From contig NC_062218.1 in the NCBI RefSeq assembly GCF_902686445.1, forward strand, positions 12,933,015 through 12,997,014: a DNA stretch of 64,000 nucleotides, in the 5' to 3' direction. Numbering within the stretch: the first letter of the stretch is position 1; each line of letters begins with the position of its first letter. This DNA comes from Sciurus carolinensis. Taxonomy: Eukaryota; Chordata; Mammalia; Rodentia; Sciuridae. Positions 23,196-35,348 of the stretch are shown piece after piece. The notes under the pieces were generated by a model that was given only the letters and a program-made list of their open reading frames with translations, did not search any database and was not told where the DNA came from. The position numbers and the translations under genes are program-made.

Positions 23196-23974
23196 CGAGT
23201 GTGCTGTGCAGGCAGGAGGCTTCACCTGCAGGGAGAGACCCCTAGAGTGTGTCTCCATTTTCTCGTGGTCCTCAGCATCCTGTTCTCTCAGAGCCTCCCA
23301 CCGTATTTTATCATGGGTACTGTTTAAAACTCTTTCATTTGCCTTGTTTTCTTATAACTTTGCAGTTAGTATGAAGATTTCTACATTTTCCAGATGGGAA
23401 ATCAGAATTTTAGGCAGGTACAGTGCTTTAAGAAGAGGTGAGTGAGACCCCTGGTTCTGAAAGGAGCCTGCTGCTTTTTCCTCTCTGACCATTCGTATTC
23501 ATTTTATGTTGAACTTGAACCCCTTAAGTCCTCTTTCTATGTTGGAATCAAGTGTATAGTGAATGTTTGCAAAACCCTGGAGTTAGGACAATTTTCTTCT
23601 CTTCTTTTCACACACATTATTTAGGGTTGGCAATCCATCCACAACGAATTTTAGGTTTTATTAGCAGACTCCTCTTTATTTTCTGCTTAAGTAAAAAAGG
23701 GAGCTTATCATGTGGGCTTGCAATGAGCACATTATAAATAAACAGTTGTAAAATGAAGATGTATTGAGTGGAGAACAGTGGGAAATTGATCTGGCTGTAT
23801 TTTATATACCACGTTAAAATTTTCAGCATGAATAATAGAAATGATTTACAGTTTCTTGCACACTGGTATAGAGTAAGTCATCACATCAAGTTATTTACTA
23901 GGATTTTAAAAAGTGGTATTTCACTCCCTTGAGGTCACAGAAATGAGGGACTTACGATTAATTTTCTAGTGGCT
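23196..23974. other. Anonymous sequence
   Basis: Nothing recognised. Confidence 0.4.
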
Positions 23975-24150
23975 AAAATCATAGACTTTGGAGCAGGAGA
24001 GAACTGAACTTGAAATTTGACTCTACCATTAGCAATGACTCAAGTGCTTTACTTAATCCTCACTTTCTCCACCTGTAAGATGGGAGGTAATATTAGTACT
24101 TTTAGGATTGTTGGTATTTGAAGGGAGGCTATTTGTGCAGTTAAATGGTA
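23975..24150 (+). repeat. MIR SINE
   Basis: The order acttaatcctcactttctcc, cacctgtaagatgggaggt and aatattagtact follows the MIR core and 3' part. Confidence 0.6.
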
Positions 24151-24554
24151 TTGGGGTCACAGACTAAGGATGTTGAATTCTACCCTGTTTGAGATCTTCC
24201 CTCATCTACCTGTTCCTGAGAGACCTGTGACACAGGAATAATGCCAGACTGCCCCCACACCACCTATTAATCAGCAACTATAAATATAATTCTGACATTT
24301 CATCAAAGAGTTCTCATAAAAAGTTTAACTATCCTATGCTGTAGGATGAAGTGTGGCCTCTTATGCAGCCTTGGAATCTGTGTTCTGGGATCAGCATACA
24401 CACTCACAAGTGCATATGAAGAGACCCTGGACTTTGACTTAGCTGGTCAGGTTCATGGTATGGAGCAGCTGAGTGTAGGGGAGAGGAAAGAGGGCCCCTA
24501 GTGAAGCACGTCCCATGAATGCCCTGGGCTCTGAGCAATGGTTTTTCCCTCCTC
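24151..24554. other. Anonymous sequence
   Basis: Nothing recognised. Confidence 0.4.
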
Positions 24555-24940
24555 AGGAGTTGCTACAGTTTGAATGTGTCCACTGAAGTTGATGGTTGCA
24601 AACTTCATCCCCAGTGCAATAGTGTCAGGAGGTGGGGCCTAATCAGAGGTGGTTAGGTTCTGAGCGCCCTGCCTCATGGGGGGATTGGTACTGCTGCCAT
24701 GGGAGTAGGCTAGTTATTGGGAGAGTATGCAGGTTATCAAAGCCAGTTTGGCTTCCTCTTGCACTTGCCAGCTCTCATCTTCTCTTGCCCTGCTGCCTTC
24801 TGCCATGCATGAGCATAAAGGCCCTTGGCAGGCACTGGTGCCAGGCTCTTAGGTTTCTCAGCCTTCAGAGCCATGAGCTTCCATTGTCTATAAATCACCC
24901 CATCTCACAAATCCTGTTACAAAACAGACTGAGACAGGAG
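24555..24940 (+). repeat. MaLR LTR (MST/MLT1-like)
   Basis: It opens with gctacagtttgaatgtgtcc, then catccccagtgcaatagtg, tcaggaggtggggcctaat, a pyrimidine-rich centre and ttcagagccatgagc. This is the usual order of a MaLR LTR. The open frame of about 134 codons through it is incidental. No internal retroviral genes adjoin. Confidence 0.65.
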
Positions 24941-25737
24941 TGGTCGGCAAGGGGAAGGAGGGGGATGAGCAGAAGGAGGCATTGCACGAGAGTGGAAGAA
25001 TTCCCTGTCACAAGAGTTGCAGTGAGAAATGAATGACAAGATGCCTTAAAGTCTCTGGAATGAAATGTGCCCAGTAAGTGCTGATGACTGGAGTTATTAA
25101 TGAATTTATTAGTGCTGTGGCACCCCAGAGGTTCCCACAGAAGAAACTCTTTTTAACCCTGCTCTATTTTCTGGCTCATTTTTAGCCCCTGCCCCTTTCT
25201 GTGTATGTTTACATATTTCACTGGTCTCTGTGAAGTCTTCCTTCATTGAGTCTGTTTTCCCGTATTTGAGTGAAGTCAAGTGAATTCCCAACTGTACACA
25301 GACGGTGAGAACCTTCTGGCTTCTGGGTCTTTGTTCACATAGTAACAGCCAAGAACTCACTGAATATTTTTCTAAAAAGAGCTTTATTTGGTTAATTGTT
25401 TTTCTTATAAATAAAGTTTTCCAATAAGATCACGCACTTCAATTACTGTTCAAGTTACTGAAGTCTGTAAGTCAGACCTTGTTGGTTCATAAGAAGGGCT
25501 TGGATTTTTGAAAAAGCCCTCCTGTTTGGGGCCACTCTTTTGTTCTGTAGTTCTTAGTGGCTTTGGGTCATTGTGGGGAGCAGTGGAGGAACCTTTGTCA
25601 CTTTTCTCCTGCTATCCAGGCTGTAGCCCACTTCAGTGCCACTTAATGTGGTAGTTCTCCAGGGAATATGTTTTTAGGTAATGACGAGGAAGAAGTAAAG
25701 TCCCTTTTAAGGACAAACTTAATGTCTGACTTGGTTT
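24941..25737. other. Anonymous sequence
   Basis: Nothing recognised. Confidence 0.4.
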
Positions 25738-25746
25738 TCTAAACTT

Positions 25747-25753
<7 letters not shown>

Positions 25754-25783
<30 letters not shown>

Positions 25784-25857
25784 AGTGCTGGGGCTCGAAC
25801 TCAGGGCCTTGTGCTTGCAAGGCAAGCACTCTACCAACTGAGCTATTTCCCCAGCCC
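25754..25857 (-). mobile_element. ID SINE with target-site duplication
   Basis: A long T run (the A-tail on the minus strand, about 30 nt) is followed by the complement of a full ID head ending in ccccagccc. The 16-bp duplication tctaaacttaattttt lies at 25738-25753 and 25858-25873. The long pure tail and perfect duplication indicate a young insertion. Confidence 0.93.
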
Positions 25858-25873
25858 TCTAAACTTAATTTTT

Positions 25874-26491
25874 AAGATAGTGATGGAGAAACTTTCTACC
25901 TGGTGCTTACTCCCATGTAATGTGTGACATGATCTGAAGCAAAGATTTATTTCCCCCTACTCAGGATGTATTTCCACGATGTTAAGAGGAACTTAAGTTC
26001 ATGAGTTAATGAACACGAGTTAATGGCTTTCTGCCTTCTTCCCTTTCTGCCTATTCTCTTTGGCCAGGGACTCCCCATAGGTAGATGTTTAGCCTCAAGT
26101 CTAAATGAGTTACTTTTGTGTCAGACGCATCCATCAATGGTCTATTACAGGAAATTGTGTATGAAGTAGCCTAGTATGGTTTTCCTGCAGAGGTAACCAT
26201 GTGACCAGGGACTTAAGGAGATTCCTGAAAGCACCATAAGCCCAGTGCATTCACCTCCTGGTTGCGGGGCTGGGCTCCCCTGTCTTATTTGTTCAGTTCT
26301 AATACTGTCTCCCTCTGACACTTTCTATTATACATGTAGCGGCAAAGCACTTGTCATCCTCCTAGGAAATGCCTGCTGCTAGGCAGAGGTGCTGTTATGG
26401 GATTGCTTTGAGACTTTTTGTTTTCCTAAGAGTCTAGAGCTCCAAGTTATGTCCATGTGTTCCTATTCTTCTCCATCCTGTTCTTTTATGT
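25874..26491. other. Anonymous sequence
   Basis: Nothing recognised. Confidence 0.4.
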
Positions 26492-26690
26492 CTTAGTTTC
26501 CTAATGCTGGTGGAAAAAATTATCATGAATCCAGTGGTTTAAAACAATACAGGTTTATTATTTTAAATAATAAAGGTCAGAAGGAAGTCTGAAATGAGTC
26601 TTCTAGGTTACCAGGCCTCAGGGGCATTGGACACCACACGATGTACAAAGCCTCATGGGCTCTCAGAAGGTGAGACCATGAGGGGGGAGA
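26492..26690 (-). repeat. MLT1-like LTR fragment
   Basis: The phrase tagtttcctaatgctgg, then ccagtggtttaaaacaatac and gaaggaagtctgaaatgag is the complement of the MLT1 3' half. Confidence 0.65.
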
Positions 26691-26739
26691 TTCCGAGACA
26701 GGCGCATTCGAACAGTTCTCCCACTTTTCATGAACACTT

Positions 26740-27115
26740 GCCTCTGGAGGAGCAGATCTTGTCTCAAGATGGAGCAGGTCACTGCTACTGGAACAGCAGG
26801 GACTTGCAGGGGTTGCAGCTAGGCTAGTCTTCAGGAGGAGACTTTCATTATCAAAAGACCTTCAAGTCCACTGTGCCAACATGGCTGCTTTGCTCCTGAG
26901 TCCATCAGACAGAAGCAGACTGACTGAGGAAGGTGAGTGAGTGATAGGTGGAGAGCATCCATCCCTGGTGATGAGGGTAGGTCTCTCTGTGGTGGACCAG
27001 GGGAAGCATGTTATAATATCCTTCCTCAAAGTTTCCTAAACCTTTTTCTTCAAGGAGTGAACGATGGTAAAATGACTTACCTCTGGAAACCGTGAAGAAT
27101 AACAACTGTCCATGT
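26740..27115 (+). repeat. Unclassified interspersed repeat, copy 1
   Basis: This segment is clearly homologous, in the same order and orientation, to 40700-41050. Shared blocks include cttgcaggggttgcag, aagtccactgtgc, cttcctcaaag and ctggaaaccgtgaagaa (ctggaaactgtgaagaa in the other copy). No long frame or terminal repeat is visible and I do not recognise the family. Confidence 0.6.
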
Positions 27116-27249
27116 TTCCATTTGAGTCCAGCTTCTTGCAACGGAACTAGGATTCTACTGATGGAAATTGTGGCCAATGCTACTATGTACTCCAGTTGTG
27201 CTCCAGTTCTTTATTCCTCCCTGTGTCCCTCATTTGTTTGTTTCCTGGT

Positions 27250-27593
27250 GGGTGAAGCCTATCTCCCTGCCTCCCGGCGTTGGGTCACCTACGTTATTTC
27301 TTAGTCAGTGACGCGGGTGGGAATGAGCCCAGGCTGCAGAAGGCCTCACACCTTCCCACCTTCCCTTCTTCACCTCTGCTACTGCCCTGAGAAGGACATG
27401 GGCAGGCAAGTTCACTGGTCAGGGAGGATGGAGGCATGTGGAATGGAGCCATTCCAGCTGTGGAATCCTGAAGCGGAGCCACCTGGATGTGCCCAGCTTA
27501 GATCAGCAGACTGCCAACTCACAGAGCTGTGTGAACGATACTGATCATTGTTTCAAGCCGCTGAGTTTTATAGAAATAGTAAACTAATACAAA
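27250..27593 (+). repeat. MLT1-like LTR, 3' part
   Basis: It ends with tgtttcaagccgctgag and aaatagtaaactaatacaa, the characteristic end of an MLT1-type LTR. The upstream part is diverged. Confidence 0.6.
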
Positions 27594-29439
27594 AACGAAG
27601 CAGATGCTAGTGGGAAGCTAATCCATCTCATCCTCATAAGACCTCATATATTTGGATGGGACCTCTTTATACATCACAAGGATTCCCAGTTCATCTGTCT
27701 TTTTCCATATATGTGTGTATGCATGTGTGTATGTGTTTGCTTTAGGCTAAAGCCTTTTATTAATCTCTTCTCCAATTATTGCCACTTAGAATCAGTTATC
27801 TCCAGCGCTGTCTCCATTGGTACCAAGAATCCTATATTTTCATTACTTTCTGCTATTGTTATATTCCAAGTCATGTCCAGAGGGTGCCCATTACCTATCA
27901 TCTCTTAACAGTTCAGAAGAGGGGCAAGTGACATGACTGGCTGTCATCACTTCCTTCTATAGCCTCTGCTTTCTGTCTTCCACACTGTGTCAAAAGCAGT
28001 ATCAGTCATCATTATCCAGGGTTTGTTCAACCTCTGGCTACTAAATGTGCACCTTTGGTAAGCTCTACTCATTGCTATGAATTTGGATTGATCTACATTT
28101 GTGCTTGACCTCCTTGGGTGAGTTCCTATAAATTCTTTACCAACATATTCTCTCCCTAGCCTTCAATAATCTTCCTTATGCAATACTTACAACTTTTGAG
28201 TGTAATTCTTTTCAATCCTATTTCTTCACATATCCCTGAGCCTTATGTGTGTTCCTACCTTCTTGAGCAGGTATGAACCACAATAAGGTACACTGATCTA
28301 TTGCTGGTTTATGGGAAATGCCTGGAGAATCCCTTGGTATGGAATTCTCCCTTTCTGAGTTCTCAGATCACAGTTTTTGCTAGGAAGAGCATTATCTTGA
28401 ACTGAAACCCTGGATAGCTGTGGAGTCAAAGGAACATGATTATCAGCAGGGCTAGTCAACAGTCTGTGGCTCTAGTTTGCCCTCCAGGTTATCTAAGAGA
28501 GCAGAAAGTGTTTCCTGCAGCAGATTTGCACTGGCTCAGAATGAATAGTCACCCACCTACCATGTGAGATTCCCCTTCATCCATGCCCTTCATTTAGAGA
28601 GTGTAAGTGACTCTGGAAATGCTGGCAAATATGGGTAATAGACATGACCTGGGTGAGGCCCACCGTTCTAGGTTAACTTCTTTGGAGGCGAGGTCATTTC
28701 AGGGGAAATGGTTAATTTCCAGTTGCCCTCTACATGAGGCCATGACCTTGGTCACTGGCCTGCTGTGAGTCGCATACTCAACTCATTTTAAGCACTGTCT
28801 CCCAGGCAGGGACCAGCATGCCTAGACTGAGAAGAGCAAGTGGGCTCCTGAGGAACATGTCCAGCTCTTCATTACCAAGGTCACCTATGCTCCCTAAGGC
28901 GATTGATGAAGAGGCTCCTCCATAGTGAGACATGACATGAACGATTCCTTTTGAGCCCGTCCACGGGTGTGGCGGCTCCACTCTCTCCTGGTGGTTGGTA
29001 GGGCCATGTGTCTGTAGGGAACTCTGACCACTTTTCCTGGTTACGAAGGCTGTTCCTTCTGATAGACCACCACACTTACTGACTTGACCTGGCGATTTAT
29101 CCCAGCACCCTCTCTTCTCTTAGCTATGATCATGACAATCCCAATGAATCTATGAGATTTTTCTCACCTACTTCTTTTCTCTGAGGATGAGAACCAAACC
29201 TACGTATCAGGATGGGTCTTATGGAGATCAAATTGGACAGTTAACTCATCCATTTTTTCTCAGTGCATGTTTAAAGAATATTTTGAAAAGCATTAAGGTT
29301 TATAGCAGTGAAGGAAATAGCCATAATCTAGTAGAAAATTCAAATATCAAGTAATTTAAAGGATTATGAGTGTTATGAGGGAAAATACTGGGTACTCATC
29401 ATAGAGTCTTTGACATAGTGTTTATTTATTCGCTCATTA
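27594..29439. other. Anonymous sequence
   Basis: Nothing recognised apart from a short tgtgtatg-type tract near 27705-27735. Confidence 0.4.
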
Positions 29440-29975
29440 GTACATTTACTACAACATTTTAATTGAACACAGCATGTGCTAGGTGTGATATAGCAATGAA
29501 TAACACCAGATCTCCATCTCAAAGAATTTACATTAAAACAAGAAAAGCAATAACACATCAAGGTATTGTCAGACAGAATAAGTCCCACAAAGAAAACATG
29601 GCAAAGGGCAAAAAAGTGAAGGAAGGGAAGTGATATTTGTGATACTATGACCATAGCAGGCTTCTCTGAAGAGGTGATCTGGGCTCCAACTGAAGTGAGG
29701 GAGTGTATTCTGTGAATATCTAGGTGAAAGCGTTTCCGGCAGAGGAACCCACGCGTGCAAAACTCCAAGTCAGAAGTGTGCTTGGACCGCTTGAGGAACA
29801 GCAAGGGGTCTGGCCAGGAATCAGGCACAGGAGGGAGAGAAGAGTGTAGCTGGAGACAGCCTAGGACCAGAGCATGCAGGGGCTCCTGGGTCCTTTGTAG
29901 GACTTCAACTTGTATTCTAGTGGGATGACTTTGAGAGGGGCAGTGATATGATCTGATGGGAGTTTTAAAGGGTCA
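29440..29975 (-). repeat. L2 (LINE2) fragment
   Basis: The plus strand carries the complement of the L2 3' end and upstream region: agcatgtgctaggtgtg, aggcttctctgaagaggtg, gaggaacagcaaggggtctg, agtgatatgatctgatggg. Minus-strand frames of up to 151 codons here are repeat-derived. Confidence 0.65.
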
Positions 29976-30654
29976 TCTTGCCTACCAGTGGAGACTGGAT
30001 TCTATTTTTGAGTAAGTTTACTACTATTTATTTGAGAAAACTATATGTAAACCTATATATTCACAGACTTACAAATACTAATTATAATCTAGGAATTGGA
30101 ATGGGCTCAGTCCTATTTTTTCTCTTAACCAGAAAATTTTCTAGATTGCTATGCCAAGTTGAAGGCAGATTTATTGGGGTGAAATAACTAAACCAGGACA
30201 ATTCCATTAGGAAGACCTGATAGTATCTTTATAATAGCTGCAGCTTTGTAAACATAAAAATGGGCAAAATGACTTTACCCCTTTTAGTCATATCCCAAAC
30301 CTTGTTCAGTGCCCATCTGCAAACACTTTATTGGTCCTCTTGCTTTGGAGGGCATCAGGGTCAAGCCAAGTTCAGTCTTTGTGATTCATCAGAGCCCTTT
30401 CCCATCCAAGGTCATGGGAAGATGCAACAGTGGACCTGGGAGGAGAGGAGACTTCCCTGCAGCATCTGCCCACACTGCACATGCCCTAGTTCAACACAGA
30501 GTGGCGGGGGGAGGGTGGGGTCTCTAGAGTGGGTCTTGACCAGGTATTAGGTGAGGAACCTGCAAAATGATTCATTCATTTCATTGAATATGCAAATGCT
30601 TCAGCAAAACCAAAATGCTTTGTGAAAGCAAGTTTTTTTTTCTTCCAAGCTGTG
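29976..30654. other. Anonymous sequence
   Basis: Nothing recognised. Confidence 0.4.
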
Positions 30655-30727
30655 TTTTTAAAAATGTTTTTTATTGGTGCATTATAGTTATAGAGAATAG
30701 TGGGGTTCATCATGAAATAATTAGGTT
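30655..30727 (-). repeat. Short L1 3' end fragment
   Basis: T-rich start, then gtgcattatagttatagag and gggttcatcatgaaataat, similar to the 3' UTR subtype at 21055-21130. Confidence 0.5.
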
Positions 30728-30918
30728 TCTTTTTTGAAGGGCTGCCAACTGTCATATCGGGTGGAGTGATGAGTTTTCTTTTAAATAAGTCACTAAAGGA
30801 AGGGTCTGACTGCCCTCCACTGGGGGGAATTCAAAACCACAGGCAGGAGGCAGGAAATCTATGAACAATGAGGGCCTATTATTTTATAAATAGTTGTTGA
30901 TTTAATGACTTCTTAGGT

Positions 30919-30929
30919 TGGGCATCTTC

Positions 30930-30932
<3 letters not shown>
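30919..30932. repeat. Left target-site duplication of the full-length L1
   Basis: It reads tgggcatcttcttt and matches 37680-37693 exactly. Its right edge merges with the T run of the L1 tail, so the true length could be a few bases shorter. Confidence 0.9.
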
Positions 30933-30958
<26 letters not shown>

Positions 30959-30961
<3 letters not shown>

Positions 30962-31257
30962 CTCTGCAATGCCTTTATTAAAATGTTCCTCATTTGTTTA
31001 TGGGAAACAAATCTGTTCTGCAGGAATTTATGAGACATGACTATCTAGTAAATGATGTAGAAGCCATACACTTTCTGAGGAGGTAAAATGCAAATATTCC
31101 AAAAACTTAAATCTGTCTACTATTTGAGGTGCCTTGTAAATTTCTTAGAAAATCTTTTGTAATTACCCTGAGCAGAGACTGCAAGCCAGTGTTGACAGAA
31201 AAGATATGGAAAGCCATAGAAAATATTTGCAATTGTTCCCTACATTATCTGTGCTTC
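30959..31257 (-). mobile_element. Candidate 3' transduced sequence of the L1
   Basis: This stretch lies between the L1's own A-tract (31258-31268, just after AATAAA on the minus strand) and the terminal A-tail at 30933-30957. Read on the minus strand it ends attttaataaaggcattgc and then 11 more bases before the tail, so it supplies its own polyadenylation signal. The target duplication lies outside it. Known L1 biology: a transcript that reads past the weak L1 signal carries its source flank to the new site. No coding frame is evident in it. Confidence 0.82.
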
Positions 31258-31268
31258 TTTTTTTTTTT

Positions 31269-31414
31269 ATGATGTTTATTTTTTTTTCCTTCCCCCCCAC
31301 CCCTCCCACCTCTCTTTTCCCTCTATACAGTCCTTCTTTCCTTCATTCTTACTGCTCTCCTTATCCCTAACCCTAAACCTAATGCTAACCCCTCCCACCC
31401 CCCATTATATGTCC
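31269..31414 (-). mobile_element. L1 3' UTR
   Basis: This short 3' UTR follows the ORF2 stop. It has a guanine-rich purine segment (complement of the C-run at 31293-31312), a telomere-like ccctaaccctaaacc phrase on the plus strand at 31366-31382, and AATAAA close to the end. G-rich 3' UTR segments are usual in mammalian L1s. Confidence 0.85.
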
Positions 31415-34400
31415 TTATCCGCTTATCAGCGAGATCATTCGTCCTTCAGTTTTTTGAGATTGGCTTATCTCACTTAGCATGATATTCTCCAATTTCGTCC
31501 ATTTGCCTACAAATGCCATAATTTTATCATTCTTCATTGCGGAGTAATATTCCACTGTATATATATGCCACAGTTTCTTTATCCATTCATCAACTGAAGG
31601 GCATCTAGGTTGGTTCCACAATCTGGCTATGGTGAATTGAGCAGCAATGAACATTGATGTGGCTGTATCTCTGTAATATGCTGATTTTAAGTCCTTTGGG
31701 TATAGGCCAAGGAGTGGGATAGCTGGGTCAAATGGTGTTTCCATTCCAAGCTTTCTGAGGAATCTCCACACTGCTTTCCAGAGTGGCTGCACTAATTTGC
31801 AACCCCACCAGCAATGTATGAGTGTTCCTTTTTCACCACATCCTCGCCAACACCAATTGTTGCTTGTGTTCTTGATAATCGCCATTCTAATTGGGGTGAG
31901 ATGAAATCTTAGGGTAGTTTTGATTTGAATTTCTCTTATTACTAGAGATGTTGAACATTTTTTCATATATCTGTTGATCGCTTGTAGATCTTCTGTGAAG
32001 CGTCTGTTCATATCCTTACCCATTTGTAGATTGGGTTATTTGTATTCTTGGTGTAGAGTTTTTTGAGTTCTTTATAGATTCTGGAAATTAGCGCTCTATC
32101 TGAGGTGTGGTTGGCAAAGATATTCTCCCACTCTGTAGGCTCTCTCTTCACATTTCTGATAGTTTCCTTTGCTGAGAGAAAGCTTTTTAGTTTGAATCTA
32201 TCCCAGTTGTTGATTCTTGCTTTTATTTCTTGTGCTATGGGAGTCCTGTTAAGGAAGTCTGATCCTAAGCCAACAAGTTGAAGATTTGGACCTACTTTTT
32301 CTTCTATAAGATGCAGGGTCTCTGGTCTGATTCCGAGGTCCTTGATCCATTATGAGTTGAGTTTTGTGTAGGGTGAGAGATAGGGGTTTAATTTCATTCT
32401 ATTGCATATGGTTTTCCAGTTTTCCCAGCACCATTTGTTGAAGAGGCTATCTTTTCTCCATTGCATATTTTTGGACCCTTTGTCTAGTATGAGAAAATTG
32501 TATTTATTTGGGTTTGTGTCCATGTCCTCTATTCCGTACCATTGATCTACCTGTCTATTTTGGTACCAATACCATGCCGTTTTTGTTACTATTGCTTTGT
32601 AGTAGAGTTGAAGATCTGGTATTGCAATACCCCCTGCTTCACTCTTGCTACTGAGGATTGCTTTAGCTATTCTAGGTTTTTTATTCTTCCAGATGAATTT
32701 CATAATTGCTTGCTCTATTTCTGCAAGGTACATCATTGGGATTTTAATTGGAATTGCATTGAATCTGTATAGCACTTTAGGTAGTATAGCCATTTTGACA
32801 ATATTAATTCTGCCTATCCAGGAACATGGGAGATCTTTCCATCTTCTAAGGTTTTCTTGAATTTCTTTCTTTAGTGTTCTGTAGTTCTCATTGTAGAGGT
32901 CTTTCACCTCTTTTGTGAGATTGATTCCCAAGTATTTTATTTTTTTCGATGCTATTGTGAATGGGGTAGTTTTCCTAATTTCTCTTTCTGAAGATTCATC
33001 ACTTATGTATAAAAATGCATTGGATTTATGAGCATTAATCTTGTAACCTGCTACTTTACTGAATTCACTTATGAGTTCTAAAAGTTTTCTGGTGGAATTT
33101 CCAGGTTCCTCTAAATATATAATCATGTCATCAGCGAACAGGGATAGTTTGAGTTCTTCTTTTCCTATTCGTATCCCTTTAATTTCTTTGGTTTGTCTGA
33201 TTGCTCTGGCTAGAGTCTCAAGGACGATGTTGAATAGAAGCGGTGAAAGAGGGCATCCCTGCCTTGTTCCAGTTTTTAGGGGGAACACTTTCAGTTTTTC
33301 ACCATTTAGAATGATATTAGCCATGGGCTTAGCGTAGATTGCCTTTATAATGTTAAGGAATGTTCCCACTATCCCTATTTTTTCTAGTGTTTTGAGCATG
33401 AAGGGATGCTATATTTTATCGAATGCTTTTTCTGCATCTATTGAAATAATCATGTGATTCTTAACTTTAAGTCTGTTGATATGGTGAATGACATTTATTG
33501 ATTTCCGAATGTTGAACCAACCTTGCATCCCTGGGATAAAACCCACTTGATCGTGGTGCACTATCTTTTTAATATATATTTGTATGCGATTTGCTAAAAT
33601 TTCGTTGAGAATTTTTGCGTCGATGTTCATTAAGGATATTGGTCTGAAATTTTCTTTCCTCGATGTGTCTCTGTCTGGTTTAGGTATCAGGGTGATATTG
33701 GCTTCATAGAACGAGTTTGGGAGGGTTCCCTCCTCTTCTATTTCATGGAATACTTTGAGGAGTATTGGAATGAGCTCTTCTTTAAAGGTTTTGTAGAACT
33801 CGGCTGAGAACCCATCTGGTCCTGGACTTTTCTTTGTTGGTAGGCTTTTGATGACCTCTTCTATTTCATTGCTTGAAATTGGTTTATTTAAGTTGTGTAT
33901 GTCCTCCTCGTTCAGTTCAGGTAGTTCATATGTCTCTAGAAATTTGTTGATGTCTTCGAGGTTTTCTGTTTTGTTGGAGTATAGATTTTCGAAATGGCTT
34001 CTAATTATGTTTTGTATTTCACTCGTGTCTGTTGTGATGTTTCCTTGTTCATTCCGAATTTTAGTAATTTGAGTTTTCTCCCTCTTTCTCTTTGTTAGTG
34101 TGGCTAAGGGTTTATCAATTTTATTTATTTTTTCAAAGAACCAACTATTTATTTTGTTAATTTTTCCAATTGTTTCTTTTGTTTCGATTTCGTTGATTTC
34201 GGCTCTGATTTTAACTATTTCCTGTCTTCTACTACTTTTGGTATTGGTCTGCTCTTCTTTTTCTAGGGCTTTGAGCTGTAGTGTTAAGTCGTTTATTTGT
34301 TGATTTCTACTTCTTTTTTTGAATGCACCCCATGAAATAAATCTTCCTCTAAGTACTGCTTTCATAGTGTCCCAGAGATTTTGATATGATGTGTCTTTGT

Positions 34401-35244
34401 TCTCGTTTACTTCTAAGAATTTTTTTATTTCCCTCCTGATGTCTTCTGTTATCCATTCATCATATAATAGTGTATTATTTAGTCTCCAGGTATTGGAGAA
34501 GTTTCTGTTTTTTATTCTGTCATTTATTTCTAATTTCAATCCATTATGATCTGATAGAGTACAAGGTAGTATCTCTATCTTCTTGTATTTGCTAACAGTA
34601 GCTTTGTGGCATAAAATATGGTCTATTTTAGAGAAGGATCCATGTGCTGCTGAGACGAAAGTGTATTCGTTCTTTGTTGGATGGTATATTCTATATATGT
34701 CCGTTAAGTCTAAATTGCTGATTGTGTTGTTGAGATATATAGTTTCTTTATTCAATTTTTGTTTGGACGATCTATCCAGTGGTGAGAGAGGTGTGTTAAA
34801 ATCGCCTAGTATTATTGTGTTGTGGTCTATTTGGTTTCTGGAATTGAGAAGGATTTGTTTGACGTACGTGGATGAGCCAATGTTCGGGGCATAGATATTT
34901 ATGATTATTATGTCTTGCTGATTTATGCTTCCCTTAAGCAGCATGTAATGTCCTTCTTTATCCCTTCTGACTAGTTTTGGCTTGAAGTCCACATTATCTG
35001 AGATGAGGATGGATACTCCAGCTTTTTTGCTGTGTCCGTGTGCATGGTATGTTTTTCCCCATCCTTTCACCTTTAGTCTATGGGTATCTCTTTCTATGAG
35101 ATGAGTCTCTTGCAGGCAGCATATTGTTGGATTTTTCTTTTTAATCCAATCTGCCAGTCTGTGTCTTTTGATTGATGAATTCAGGCCATTAACATTCAGG
35201 GTTATTATTGTGATATGATTTGTATTCCCAGTTAATTGACTCAT
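31415..35244 (-). pseudogene. L1 ORF2 (endonuclease/reverse transcriptase), disabled
   Basis: ORF2p nicks DNA and reverse-transcribes L1 RNA at the nick. The apurinic-type endonuclease domain is intact in the first 240 residues: LNVNGL with Asn17, QETHL with Glu46, LGDFN near residue 147 and SDHN near residue 232. The reverse transcriptase follows, with the catalytic FADD at 33127-33138. The C-terminal Cys/His cluster (C..CG pattern, then HCWWGC) is at 31799-31852. Lesions: a Gln codon changed to TAG at 33409-33411 after 611 residues; a Lys codon changed to TAA at 32350-32352; and a 1-base deletion near 32021 just before the KDMNRRF segment. The first stop lies upstream of FADD, so only the endonuclease and early RT could be made. 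ATG at 35244 is chosen because it matches the family start (MSQLTGN, short spacer from ORF1). Length, about 1276 codons, is normal for L1. Confidence 0.95.
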
Positions 35245-35248
35245 ATTT

Positions 35249-35348
35249 TTTTATTTTTTTTTTTTTTTTTTTGCGGTGCTGGGGATCGAACTCAGGGCCT
35301 TGTGCTTGAGAGGCAAGCACTCTACCAGCTGAGCTATCTCCCCAGCCC
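35249..35348 (-). mobile_element. ID SINE inserted between L1 ORF1 and ORF2
   Basis: On the minus strand there is a full ID head (gggctggggagatagctc ... gttcgatccccagcaccgc) and a 19-nt A run broken by one T. The duplication tcatattt lies at 35241-35248 and 35349-35356. The left copy contains the ORF2 start codon, so the insertion duplicated it. Removing the insert leaves a spacer of about 46 nt between ORF1 and ORF2, which is normal for L1. Thus the SINE came later than the L1. Confidence 0.95.

Noticed and set aside
24632..25036. 134-codon plus-strand frame
   Set aside because: It lies mainly within a MaLR-type LTR and has no retroviral or cellular protein similarity that I can see.
32542..34894. 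Several plus-strand frames of 67-103 codons
   Set aside because: They are antisense shadows of L1 ORF2 and contain hydrophobic text produced by complementing A-rich codons.
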